From positions 1,870,001-1,934,000 of the forward strand of contig NZ_CP063203.1 of NCBI RefSeq assembly GCF_019904255.1: a DNA stretch of 64,000 bases. The letters run 5' to 3'. Each line of letters opens with the position of its first letter. Position 1 is the first letter of the stretch. Below are positions 30,148-39,527 of the stretch, one piece after another. This DNA is from Marixanthomonas sp. SCSIO 43207. Its GTDB lineage: Bacteria; Bacteroidota; Bacteroidia; Flavobacteriales; Flavobacteriaceae. The position numbers and the translations under genes are program-made. The notes beneath the pieces are model-generated. The model was given only the letters and a program-made list of their open reading frames with translations, searched no databases and was not told the DNA's origin.

Positions 30148-31839
30148 ATGGCAGACGATAAAAAAGTGATTTTCTCAATGTCTGGTGTGACAAAAACTTT
30201 TCAAAGTGCACAAACACCAGTACTTAAAAATATTTACCTAAGTTTCTTTTATGGGGCAAAAATTGGAATTTTAGGTCTTAACGGAAGTGGTAAATCTACA
30301 TTACTGAAGATTATCGCAGGTAAGGACCAAAACTACCAAGGTGACGTTGTTTTTGCTCCCAATTACAGCGTAGGAATGCTTGAGCAAGAGCCAGAACTTG
30401 ATGAAGACAAAACTGTAATGGAAGTTGTAAAAGAAGGTGTTAAAGAAGTTGTTGATGTTCTAGATGAATACAACAAGATTAATGATATGTTTGGCTTACC
30501 AGAAGTTTATGAAAACCCTGATAAAATGCAGGAACTTATGGATAAACAAGCCAAGTTGCAAGATAAAATTGATGCAACCAATGCTTGGGAGCTGGACACC
30601 AAACTTGAAATAGCTATGGATGCCCTTCGTACCCCTGAAAAAGATAAGAAAATAAGTGTTCTTTCTGGGGGAGAGCGTCGCAGAGTAGCTTTATGTCGTT
30701 TATTATTACAAGAACCTGATGTTTTATTACTAGATGAGCCTACCAACCACTTAGATGCAGAAAGTGTACATTGGCTAGAGCATCACTTAGCACAATATAA
30801 AGGTACTGTTATTGCTGTTACTCACGACCGTTATTTCTTAGATAATGTAGCTGGATGGATATTAGAACTAGACCGCGGAGAAGGAATCCCTTGGAAAGGT
30901 AACTACTCATCTTGGCTAGATCAAAAATCTAAGCGCATGGCTCAAGAGCAAAAACAAGCTAGTAAACGTCAAAAGACACTAGAACGTGAACTTGAGTGGG
31001 TACGTATGGCTCCAAAAGGACGACAGTCTAAACAAAAAGCACGTTTAAATAACTATGATAAGTTATTAAGTCAAGACCAAAATAAGCTAGATGACAAGCT
31101 TGAAATTTATATTCCTAATGGGCCTCGATTAGGTACCAATGTGATTGAAGCCAAAGGAGTATCTAAAGCCTTTGGGGATAAGTTATTATATGATGACTTA
31201 AACTTTAAACTTCCACAAGCAGGGATTGTAGGTATTATTGGTCCAAACGGTGCTGGTAAAACCACCATATTTAAAATGATTATGGGTGAAATTGAACCTG
31301 ATAAAGGAACTTTTGAAGTAGGTGATACAGCCAAAATTGCATACGTAGATCAATCACACGCCAATATAGATCCTGAAAAAACCATTTGGCAAAACTTTAG
31401 TGATGAACAAGAATTAGTGATGATGGGTGGTAAACAGGTAAATAGTCGTGCCTATTTAAGTAGGTTTAATTTTAGCGGTAGTGAACAGAATAAAAAAGTT
31501 TCTAAGTTGTCAGGAGGAGAGCGTAACCGTTTGCATTTGGCGATGACTTTAAAAGAAGAAGGAAACGTTTTATTACTAGATGAGCCTACAAACGATCTTG
31601 ATGTTAACACATTACGTGCGCTTGAAGAAGGATTAGAAAACTTTGCCGGTTGCGCTGTTGTCATTTCTCACGACCGTTGGTTTTTAGACCGTATTTGTAC
31701 TCACATTCTTGCTTTTGAAGGAAATAGTGAAGTTTATTTCTTTGAAGGAGGGTTTAGTGACTATGAAGAAAATAAGAAAAAACGTTTAGGAGGCGATGTA
31801 ATGCCTAAACGAATTAAATATAAAAAACTTATTCGATAA
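30148..31839 (+). CDS. ettA: Energy-dependent translational throttle protein EttA (ABC-F)
   Basis: An ABC-F ATPase that binds the ribosomal E site and tunes early translation to energy state. Two ABC domains are seen: Walker A GLNGSGKST (43-51) and GPNGAGKTT, signatures LSGGERRRVALCR and LSGGERNRLHLA, and Walker B LLLDEPTNHLD and LLLDEPTNDLD. The inter-domain linker is basic (KRMAQEQKQASKRQKT), as in EttA. The 563-residue length is normal. It is followed after 2 bp by a small lipoprotein gene. Confidence 0.96.
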   Translation: MADDKKVIFSMSGVTKTFQSAQTPVLKNIYLSFFYGAKIGILGLNGSGKSTLLKIIAGKDQNYQGDVVFAPNYSVGMLEQEPELDEDKTVMEVVKEGVKEVVDVLDEYNKINDMFGLPEVYENPDKMQELMDKQAKLQDKIDATNAWELDTKLEIAMDALRTPEKDKKISVLSGGERRRVALCRLLLQEPDVLLLDEPTNHLDAESVHWLEHHLAQYKGTVIAVTHDRYFLDNVAGWILELDRGEGIPWKGNYSSWLDQKSKRMAQEQKQASKRQKTLERELEWVRMAPKGRQSKQKARLNNYDKLLSQDQNKLDDKLEIYIPNGPRLGTNVIEAKGVSKAFGDKLLYDDLNFKLPQAGIVGIIGPNGAGKTTIFKMIMGEIEPDKGTFEVGDTAKIAYVDQSHANIDPEKTIWQNFSDEQELVMMGGKQVNSRAYLSRFNFSGSEQNKKVSKLSGGERNRLHLAMTLKEEGNVLLLDEPTNDLDVNTLRALEEGLENFAGCAVVISHDRWFLDRICTHILAFEGNSEVYFFEGGFSDYEENKKKRLGGDVMPKRIKYKKLIR

Positions 31840-31841
31840 GA

Positions 31842-32264
31842 ATGCGTAAAACCATAGCCTTTATAATACTTGCCGTAAGTTTATATGCTTGCGGCAGTAA
31901 AAAAAATATAACTGAAATACGTCTTGGTACCGAAAAGACTATTGCATATCAAAGTTTAGGAAATGGAGTTGCTGCTATTTCACTTACGCTTTATAAAAAC
32001 AACACATTTAAACTAAATTTTAAAAGCATTCCCCAACCTGAAACCAATGAAAAACCCGTGAAGCATTCTGAAATAGGAACTTATATTGGTGAAGGAGATT
32101 GGAAAACACTTCAGTTCGTAACTAATGATTTTGATGCTTACGCCCTTTTTGATCCACAATACAGCAATCCAGACGAAATTAAAGTACTTAATGAAAATAC
32201 AGTAAAAATTAATACAGCAAAACAAACACTAAATATTTGGGGTGTCTTGTGTGAAAGGGAGTAA
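31842..32264 (+). CDS. Small lipoprotein, 3' half duplicated at 40000
   Basis: A 140-residue lipoprotein: signal peptide with lipobox SLYAC (Cys17) and a mature beta-rich region with no family I recognise. It follows ettA by 2 bp and is probably co-transcribed with it. The last 213 bp, from codon 71 to the stop, reappear at 40000-40212 with only six base changes, giving Gln to Leu and Glu to Asp in the protein. Homology ends exactly at the stop codon. This gene therefore marks the left edge of the accessory region; its 3' end may itself have come with the insertion. Confidence 0.85.
   Translation: MRKTIAFIILAVSLYACGSKKNITEIRLGTEKTIAYQSLGNGVAAISLTLYKNNTFKLNFKSIPQPETNEKPVKHSEIGTYIGEGDWKTLQFVTNDFDAYALFDPQYSNPDEIKVLNENTVKINTAKQTLNIWGVLCERE
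32052..32264 (+). repeat. Left copy of 213-bp direct repeat
   Basis: Matches 40000-40212 base for base apart from six substitutions counted by eye (about 97% identity), with no gaps and a constant offset of 7948. It covers the 3' half of the lipoprotein gene through its TAA. Confidence 0.95.
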
Positions 32265-32333
32265 GCGATACTTATTTTTACTTCAACTGTAATTTAGATA
32301 GTAATTTTGTGTATAGTATATAGAAGTACTTAT

Positions 32334-32694
32334 TCACCGCGTAATATCCTTTTCCATCTTTTTGATTTTTGCTAATTCGTCAACTAATTTATCTAAATAT
32401 CGAACCTATTTCGTTAACGGATTATCAATTTCCTCTATTCTATAACCATAAATAACACTGTTATCTGTGTAGCGTTTGGGTTTAATGTTGCTTTGTCAAA
32501 AAATATCTTAAAAGTCGCTTTCTCATCAATCAATTCTTGCAGATCATTGTTGTAAAACCCGTTAGCCATTTTATTAATTGATGTAGCTCCTCTTTGGTTC
32601 TATTTTTATTTTACACTTTTGTTATGTAGTGTGGATATACCGATGTAAATGTCAATTTTGCCATTCGGTCAGAATGTTCGGTTGTAGTTTTCAT
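32334..32694 (-). pseudogene. Decayed DUF2200 family gene
   Basis: I read this by hand on the minus strand. ATG 32694 opens MKTTTEHSDRMAKLTFTSVY, a clear DUF2200 N-terminus. The frame stops after 27 codons; the match resumes out of phase with RTKEELHQLIKWLTGF and DLQELIDEKATF, then shifts again to YGYRIEEIDNPLTK, a further stop, and VRYLDKLVDELAKIKKMEKD. At least two frameshifts and one in-frame stop make it non-functional. It begins 2 bp after the DUF1801 remnant, so the two were probably an operon. Confidence 0.85.
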
Positions 32695-32695
32695 A

Positions 32696-33088
32696 TTATT
32701 TCAATCTTATTAATTCTCCTTTTCTTTTTACAATATTTTATAGTCCAATGGTATTTCTTTAGATTTCTGTAACCATCTTTTTAAATCAGTTAAATCTATT
32801 TGGTCTATAGCAGTATACCGAATAGAGGCGTCCTTAAAACTTATCTTTGCTGGGTTTTAGGTTTTCTTCTTCAAAATTTGCCCCGCTCCAGAACTTTAAG
32901 CGTATACAGTTCTTTAACTTGCTGTATCCTGCAATAGGGTTGCCTTCTATAAACCAGATAAGGTGAGCGTGCCATATTTTGCTTTCAGTTTCAGATAATT
33001 CGCTACTAATTGTTATTGCAAGCTAATCGCAAATTTCTTTGTCAGTAACTGTTTGTTTGTTGTTATAGGCTTGAATTTCAAGATTCAT
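32696..33088 (-). pseudogene. Decayed DUF1801 family gene
   Basis: From ATG 33088 the minus strand reads MNLEIQAYNNKQTVTDKEICD, then an in-frame TAG. It continues as KIWHAHLIWFIEGNPIAGYS and LKFWSGANFEEENL, which is DUF1801 (YdhG-like). A frameshift leads to SIRYTAIDQIDLTDLKRWL and a second one restores IVKRKGELIRLK before TAA. One stop and two frameshifts are enough to call it dead. Intact relatives are about 125-130 residues, matching the 131-codon span here. Confidence 0.85.
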
Positions 33089-33249
33089 ATCTACCTTGTT
33101 TATCTATGGTTTTAGCACGTTTGGGTTTTGGATAAATGTATGAACTTATTCAGTTTGGTACTGATGTTGATAATTTCGATTGTATTCTGGCGTAGTTAAA
33201 CCCAGAGTAATCAATGATGTACATTGTTCTTTGGCGCTTTTATTTACGT

Positions 33250-33813
33250 TTAATTTTTCAACGGAAATGTGATTCCAACAGCCAACGCTCCAACAAATTG
33301 TTCAACAGATAGCTGAAAATAATACTCAAACCCTAAATTTACGTTATTATTCTTTCCTAATTCCACTCCAAAGGAAAAGGGAATATGGTAAATAATTCCT
33401 CCTTTATTGATGCTATCGAACGCTGTTAATTTATTAAATTTTCTAATTGAAGTTCCTATTCCAATTTCAACATGAAGTGCTACCCAAGGAATTGGAGCCC
33501 CTAACTCTTGCTTTTCCGCCAAGCAACAAGGCTTTTGATTCCGCTATTTCATCAGTTAGATTGTCATTTAAGTCTTTTCCACCTGAGCTTGTTAAAATAA
33601 AATCTACATAAGGTCTAAACTCAACCCAGAAATGACCTTAAGCACTAACTCTACTTGTGAAAAAAAAAACTATCATTTACAAAACATCATTGCTATGATA
33701 CGGTGCACTCAACCCATACCCAATTTGAGAATTGATTTATTTTTCCTTAATAAATTGTGCGTTGGTTATATTTGAAGTTAGTAAAACGACTAATATTATC
33801 AGGGGTTTCTCAT
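33250..33813 (-). pseudogene. Decayed outer-membrane beta-barrel protein gene
   Basis: The last 90 codons (33522-33250) form an open frame with alternating barrel-like strands (FSFGVELGKNNNVNLGFEYYF) ending AVGITFPLKN. Upstream, pieces of the same protein are found in other frames: a signal peptide LIILVVLLTSNITNAQF near 33790, INSQIGYGLSAPYHSNDV, and VDFILTSSGGKDLNDNL. Several frameshifts and stops separate them from ATG 33811-33813. Specific family not recognised. The 160 bp between this and the DUF1801 remnant hold only short open stretches I cannot name. Confidence 0.7.
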
Positions 33814-33901
33814 AGTGTGTTATAGTGGTCTTGTATAAAAATTGTAGGGCTTAAAAAAATAATTTTTATTCATTTGAAGATAATCCTTATTAGAATTAAG
33901 T

Positions 33902-36373
33902 TTAATCTTTTATAAATTTTGTAAAATACTTTTTCTTTACATTAAGCCCTACAATATAGTAGATGCCTTTTGTTAAGTGACTTATATCTAATGTTTGAGT
34001 TGCATCCACAACTTTATTATAAATCCTTTGCCCAGCTACATTATAAATTATAATATTATTAACACTCAGTTTGTCACTCCAAGAAATATAATTAGAACTA
34101 GGGTTGGGGTATATATAAAAAGAGTCGGTGTCCTTTAATAATCCAATTTCTTCTATAGATAACTCAAATGAATTTATAAAATATTTAACTGTATTTATAA
34201 AATAATAACTTGAAATAACATCTAGTTTATCGTCATTATTCAAGTCCCCTAAAGTAGCTTCTTTACTCAAACTTAATGCATCTCCCAAACTTTCTATTAA
34301 TGCTTGGTCTTCGAAACCATTTCCTTGATTATTTAAATAATAAAAAACTTTTTCATTATCTTCGGAATAATCATAAGATGTACAAACAATATCTTGATAG
34401 CCATCGTTGTTAATATCACCCATTACAATTGATTGTGCACTTTGGGAATCAATTGTAATTTGAGGTCCAAAATTAGCATTGTTATTCTTAATAAAATAAA
34501 TGATAGGATTATTTCTGTCTGCAGAAACTATGTCTAGGTCTCCATCATTATCTATATCAGATAACTCTATTGGGTTGGTTTCAATTTCTGATTCAATTAA
34601 ATGATGAGTAAAAAATCCTAAGCCATCATTCTCTAACCATTGGATCATAGAATATTCAGTAGAACTTGTAACTATATCTATGTCTCCGTCATTATCTATG
34701 TCTCCTGTTTTAAAATGATAGGGTTCAAAACCATACTCAGAGATCTCGATGGGGGTGGGAGTTTGAAAGTCAAAACCTCCATTGTTCATTATTTTAATTA
34801 AATGGGGTTCATCTTGAATAAAAGATATTAATATGTCAAGATTATTATCATTATTCAGATCTGATACTTCTATTTCTCTTGATATATCTGAAAGGGCAAC
34901 ACTGAATATGGGTGTAAATGTTTCATCCCCATTATTTTTATAAACTTTAAAAGAAGAATCCTCGATTGCAGCAATGTCAATAAGGTCATCATTATTAAAA
35001 TCTTTTAATTCAATATCATATACAAAGCTATTTTCAATTGAATTACTGATTACTATTTGAGAAGAAAAAGTAGAATCTCCTAGATTTTTATTCCATAGTA
35101 AAGAACCATAAGCCGATACAATGTCATTATAACCGTCGTTATTTAAATCGGCTACTTTCACTGTGTTTACTGCTTTAAAATAAAAGTTTAATATCGTTTC
35201 TTTATATACATTATTAGTAGTGTTTAAATTAAAAAGTGAAAGTTTCTGTTTTGAAGATTCATTATTTACATATGATGATGCAACAATATCTATAGAGTTA
35301 TTATTGTCAAAATCTTCAAGTATAAATGCTTTAGGGTTATACACACTTGTAGTAATTTGATTGATATTGGAAAAAGATCCGTTGTTGTTTTTATACCATC
35401 CTATTATTGAATTATAATAAGTTGAAACAACGATATCTAAAACCCCATCACTATCAACATCTTTAACTTTTAATTGCTGAGGATCTGCTAGTGAATCATC
35501 AATAGTAATGGGGGATGAAAAAGAAATCCCATTTTCATTGAGACTATATTTTAAATTATCGCTAGAATTGGATGTAAAAACAATATCATAAAAAGAATCA
35601 CTATTTATATCTATAAAACTAAATCCTTTTCCGTTACCCGCTAATCCAGTAATAAATTCTGGGGAATCAAAGTTTAATCCATCTAAATTTTTAACCCATT
35701 TTATAATACCATTATCGTCTCCAGAAATAATATCTAAAAAACCATTGTTGTCTAAATCAAATAAATCTATTTTCCTAATTTCATTATCTGAGTTAAAAAT
35801 TACCTCTGGATTTGTAAACGTACCATCCCCATTATTTTTAAATATACTTACATTATTATTAGAATATGAACCTATAATGATATCATTATCGCCATCATTG
35901 TCAATATCATCAGATATAAGTGATTCGGGCCTATCTATATTTTTTGATAACTCTATTTCGGAACTAAAATTATAATCACCTAAGTTTCTAAACCAAGATA
36001 CCTTATTATCCAAATCACTAATTATTATTATATCGTTTAAACCATCTGAATCTAAGTCTTTGGAATAAACATCAATTTTATATATACTAGATGTACCCTC
36101 ATAAATTATTATTCGTTGCTCTTGCTGTAAACTCCCATTTATATTTTTATAAAATAATATTTTATTATCATTTATAGAGCCAACGATTAACTCTTTAAAA
36201 CCATCATTATTTAGGTCAGAGGCAAATAATGATGTTATGTCACTTGAATAATGTGTTAAATCTATTAGAGTATTTCCTTCTTCATAATTAGTTTGGGAAT
36301 AAATAAATGAAAAGTTTAAAATGAACAAAGTGAATAGTAATTTTATTGAATTTTTAGGTAGTAATGTATTCAT
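33902..36373 (-). CDS. FG-GAP/VCBS-repeat protein with T9SS type A sorting domain
   Basis: An 823-residue secreted protein. Signal peptide (cut near SFIYSQ), then about a dozen FG-GAP/VCBS-like repeats with Asp-rich calcium-type loops (LNNDGF, DIDNDGDNDI, DLNNDDKLDV), which fold as integrin-alpha-like beta-propellers. It ends in a type A sorting domain (about 750-823, YPNPSSNYISW, a hydrophobic SHLTKGIYYI strand and a basic tail). It should be exported by the type IX system to the surface, probably for adhesion or binding. It looks more A/T-rich than its neighbours and lies inside the island, yet shows no lesion. Confidence 0.92.
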   Translation of the reverse strand: MNTLLPKNSIKLLFTLFILNFSFIYSQTNYEEGNTLIDLTHYSSDITSLFASDLNNDGFKELIVGSINDNKILFYKNINGSLQQEQRIIIYEGTSSIYKIDVYSKDLDSDGLNDIIIISDLDNKVSWFRNLGDYNFSSEIELSKNIDRPESLISDDIDNDGDNDIIIGSYSNNNVSIFKNNGDGTFTNPEVIFNSDNEIRKIDLFDLDNNGFLDIISGDDNGIIKWVKNLDGLNFDSPEFITGLAGNGKGFSFIDINSDSFYDIVFTSNSSDNLKYSLNENGISFSSPITIDDSLADPQQLKVKDVDSDGVLDIVVSTYYNSIIGWYKNNNGSFSNINQITTSVYNPKAFILEDFDNNNSIDIVASSYVNNESSKQKLSLFNLNTTNNVYKETILNFYFKAVNTVKVADLNNDGYNDIVSAYGSLLWNKNLGDSTFSSQIVISNSIENSFVYDIELKDFNNDDLIDIAAIEDSSFKVYKNNGDETFTPIFSVALSDISREIEVSDLNNDNNLDILISFIQDEPHLIKIMNNGGFDFQTPTPIEISEYGFEPYHFKTGDIDNDGDIDIVTSSTEYSMIQWLENDGLGFFTHHLIESEIETNPIELSDIDNDGDLDIVSADRNNPIIYFIKNNNANFGPQITIDSQSAQSIVMGDINNDGYQDIVCTSYDYSEDNEKVFYYLNNQGNGFEDQALIESLGDALSLSKEATLGDLNNDDKLDVISSYYFINTVKYFINSFELSIEEIGLLKDTDSFYIYPNPSSNYISWSDKLSVNNIIIYNVAGQRIYNKVVDATQTLDISHLTKGIYYIVGLNVKKKYFTKFIKD

Positions 36374-36582
36374 AAATTTTTTTTAATATAGTGTGTTTTG
36401 AAATTAGGCAACATAAAATAAAAATAATGCTTGAACTTAAAGTTCTTACACGATTTACCCATTTTTTCCTTGTTAATTAGCGTTTATTTTCGGTTTTGCA
36501 CAGACGTTAGCAATTCTTAGTGGGGATTGGATATTGACAAATCTGCTGTAAGTATGTTTATACCTTATTCTACTTTTGTTTT

Positions 36583-38199
36583 TTATTTTAAAATTATTTT
36601 TTTTATAGCTGTGCCCTTGTCAGTAGTAATTTTTGCCAAATAAATTCCTTTCGAGTGCTGGCTCAGATCTATTTCTTTTTTATTAGTTGTTTTTAAAAGC
36701 ACACCATTAATATTATAAATTTCAATATTTTCAACAGTATTACTCTTAACCCTAAATATATCTGCTGTTGGATTAGGGTATACGACAATATCATCATCTG
36801 AAAATGTTTCCTTGGATAATAGTTCGGTATCTGTCATTTCCGCGAATAGTCCATCCCCTCTATCATGAGTTATAATGTTTTGCCCATCGTTATAAGTGAA
36901 ATTATCGTCAATTCTACCTGCATACGTAAGTTTACCATCAAAATAGGATATACTATTTCTAAAATAACTAGCGGTGAATTCCGAAATCCATTTTACTTGT
37001 TGAAAGACATCAAGTTTAACAATAAATCCAGTGTCGGAAGAAATCGTGACTGTTGCAGGAGCTATCCCTATAACGGCACCAGTATCAGTCCATCCTGAAA
37101 GATAGGCCTCATTAAATTCATTAAATGAAATCGAAAATATCCTCACTCCGTCTGTAGATGGATGTTCATGCTCAGTAATTACAGAACCATTACTATTATA
37201 AAAGCCAACTAATCCCACCCCGCTATTTTTATATCCGCAAATCCCAATAACGCCTTCAGAGCTAATGTCTAAAGAAGTGCCATAAGTAGCAAAATTGGAC
37301 GGAAGCTCTAAAATTTGTTTTACCCAATTTTGAGTTCCTTCAGTATCATAGGATAATAATATTATTCCTTCATCATCATTACTGTTATAGGCAGGTGAGA
37401 GCTCTCCATCATAGTATACGGGTCCGTTACTACGACCCAAAACAATAATCTCATTTGTTTGAGGGTGTATCTCAATATCTCTACCTCCGGCAAATGTATT
37501 ATGTGGTGTGCCGCCTGCACGTTTTGCCCAAATAATGGTACCGTCTGCTTGATATTTAGCAATAAGCATGTCTTGTGTACTACCTGTAGATGGGTTAGTA
37601 AGTGTTATTGTTCCTCCCAATCTAACGGATCTTCTAAAATTGCCAACTATGTAAAGATTTCCATCAGAATCGGTGGTTATTCCTTGAAATGAATTGTTAT
37701 CTCCCGTTGGGGTAGTGCCGGATTCATGCCAGATGTATTCACCATCTGAATTTACTTTGATAATGACACCTTCACCGCCGCCCTGACCGGAAGCTTCCAC
37801 ACCGCTTAAGAGTTGCCCATCATACATAAAGTTTTGGCCAACTGATTGAATTGCAAGGTAAACGTCACCAAATGGATCTATGTGAATGTCTAAAGCATCA
37901 TCGAAATAGTTTATATCATCTCCCCCAATTTTTTTCAGCCAAACTAAATTTTTATCAGAATCAAGCTTGGCGAAAAATGCATCACTACGACCATTTGTAT
38001 AATATTCAATGCCTTCATATACAAAAGGGTTTCCAGTGGAATGTCCAATAAAATATGTTTCTCCTAGGCTATTTTTTATTGCTTTTACTCCATATTCATG
38101 TTCACCACCCGTTATACTATTTGCCCAATCGAATTCTTGCGAGTGCAATCCGAAAACTTGGAACATGGTTAATAGATAGAGAATTTTTTTGATTCGCAT
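36583..38199 (-). CDS. SBBP-like beta-propeller protein with T9SS type A sorting domain
   Basis: A 538-residue secreted protein: signal peptide (cut near GLHSQ), six or so repeats of the type DAFFAKLDSDKNLVWLKKIGG, LIAKYQADGTIIWAKRAGG and IYVVGNF-like strands that resemble SBBP propeller blades, and a type A sorting domain (about 468-538, VVYPNPTADIFRV and LSQHSKGIYLAKI). It is a second T9SS cargo gene in the island, in the same direction as the first and separated from it by 209 bp that hold nothing I can name. The function is probably surface binding; no catalytic residues are seen. Confidence 0.9.
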   Translation of the reverse strand: MRIKKILYLLTMFQVFGLHSQEFDWANSITGGEHEYGVKAIKNSLGETYFIGHSTGNPFVYEGIEYYTNGRSDAFFAKLDSDKNLVWLKKIGGDDINYFDDALDIHIDPFGDVYLAIQSVGQNFMYDGQLLSGVEASGQGGGEGVIIKVNSDGEYIWHESGTTPTGDNNSFQGITTDSDGNLYIVGNFRRSVRLGGTITLTNPSTGSTQDMLIAKYQADGTIIWAKRAGGTPHNTFAGGRDIEIHPQTNEIIVLGRSNGPVYYDGELSPAYNSNDDEGIILLSYDTEGTQNWVKQILELPSNFATYGTSLDISSEGVIGICGYKNSGVGLVGFYNSNGSVITEHEHPSTDGVRIFSISFNEFNEAYLSGWTDTGAVIGIAPATVTISSDTGFIVKLDVFQQVKWISEFTASYFRNSISYFDGKLTYAGRIDDNFTYNDGQNIITHDRGDGLFAEMTDTELLSKETFSDDDIVVYPNPTADIFRVKSNTVENIEIYNINGVLLKTTNKKEIDLSQHSKGIYLAKITTDKGTAIKKIILK

Positions 38200-38349
38200 A
38201 ATATTTCATTTTTAATTTTCTCAGCTAGTTGCCTAACTAGTTTACAACAACACCGTTTCCATTTTCATTAAACCTATATAGCATGATATGAGCTGTATCA
38301 ACTAAAAAAAAGTGTTCTTACTGTATTTATTAAAAGGGGAGTGCTGTCT

Positions 38350-38366
38350 CAAATATACTTAAAAAA
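38350..38366 (+). repeat. 17-bp repeat CAAATATACTTAAAAAA, copy 1
   Basis: Identical to 39165-39181. Both copies lie just past the stop codon of a minus-strand open frame and the similarity extends weakly into the coding ends, which suggests that the two frames share ancestry at their 3' ends or use a common downstream element. Confidence 0.6.
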
Positions 38367-39003
38367 CGCAATTCACAAAACCGTATACTTTGTCTCGAAG
38401 CCCTTGCTTTAATTCAACCTTTATTTTTAAAGCATCAAAAGAGTCAGATTTTATTCCTACCAGTCCATATTTGGTTTCACTTTTTTCAATAAGGGTTTCA
38501 TTGATGTTGTGCTCTAAAAACTCTGTTTTAAATTTCTTATTTGCAGACACGGCTGCAATCATGTTTCCGCAGGCAAGGCTAGGTTCAATTACCAAACCTA
38601 TTGGGGTAGAACTTGTATCGGCATCTGAACTTGATGTGTAAAAGTTTAAAGGAGTTAATAATAGATAAAACAAATAAGAAGCTGGGCTTTGCTTTAAGGA
38701 TTTAAATACCCTATCGTTTTCCATAACCACTATTTCCTTTCCGTTTTCATAAGTGAGTTTAATTTTCCTTCAAAACATTAAATCCTTGTCAGACTCATTT
38801 GTTATTTTAACAGCTACTAACCTTACTCCCTTTTTAGCATACTTTTTATCGAGTAAATCATATTTGTACTCTAGTTTTGCTCCATTGTTTTCGTTTCTCG
38901 AAACATAATTAATTGATTTTGGCTCAATCATTTTATATCCAGAGGCACAACTTGTTAACGTAGTAACTGAAATTAATAGCAGGGGAATTTTAATACTTCT
39001 CAT
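38359..39003 (-). pseudogene. Lipoprotein gene split by one in-frame TGA
   Basis: One frame runs from ATG 39003 to TAA at 38359, broken only by a TGA after 77 codons (about 38770-38772). The first part has a lipoprotein signal peptide (lipobox LTSC, Cys19); the second carries FKSLKQSPASYLFYLLLTPLNFYT and ends GFVNCVF. Sequence before and after the TGA (KDLMF, then RKIKLTYENGKEI) reads as one protein of 214 residues. I infer a GGA-to-TGA change, from a Gly I recall in relatives. It may be a fresh pseudogene, a sequencing error, or a site of read-through; both pieces could also be made separately. Confidence 0.75.
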
Positions 39004-39164
39004 CTGTTTAATTTAAATATTGGTTTTGGTTTATGATAATATATATCTAACCACAAAGAGGCATAGCTTTTAGTAGTAGGTTTAGTTTATGTATGTGTGT
39101 GAAATGGATAATTAGTGTTTGGGGTTAAAAACTTTGAAATCTTAATAAAAAGTTAAATCGCCGC

Positions 39165-39181
39165 CAAATATACTTAAAAAA
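39165..39181 (+). repeat. 17-bp repeat CAAATATACTTAAAAAA, copy 2
   Basis: Second copy of the element at 38350-38366, 815 bp away in the same orientation. Confidence 0.6.
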
Positions 39182-39187
39182 ACTAGT

Positions 39188-39406
39188 TTACAAAATCTTG
39201 TAAATAGATTTTTGTGTTGCTTTGTTCAAGTAATTCATCAAACTTGTATTTTCTCCAAAACCAGGCATACCTGCAGGTTTAAAGCTACTAAATACGTTGA
39301 TACCCCAACAACTTGAACTATATTGATAACAAATGACGGCGTTTGGCCATAATTGACCGAGTTTGGTCAGCGCTGCAATCCTGTGACGACGTATGCAGAC
39401 ATTATC
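39188..39406 (-). other. Unidentified open frame in a 0.5-kb gene-poor stretch
   Basis: Between 39004 and 39527 I find no confident gene. This 72-codon frame follows a TAG and has no ATG near its start, but it reads like protein (ALTKLGQLWPNAVICYQYSS, then SFKPAGMPGFGENTSLMNYL). An alternative frame ends FDELLEQSNTKIYLQDFVN. Both are probably gene remnants. Around 39354-39369 lies a short inverted repeat TGACC-N6-GGTCA, and the stretch 39330-39480 looks richer in G+C than its surroundings. I cannot name the family. Confidence 0.3.
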
Positions 39407-39527
39407 CTAAATTTTAGGGGTTTTGTTCGGGGATCTTTCGGGAACGGATTGGGCTATTTTCCAAAAAAGGACGTTTTGCAAAGTAACCTAGAAGCAAACT
39501 AGATCAAATGCAGGAAAACACTCGTTT

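Noticed and set aside
36470-36530. Integron attC-like text (GACGTTAGCAATTC) between the two T9SS genes
   Set aside because: I found no complementary partner forming the paired simple sites of an attC, and no integron integrase is seen.
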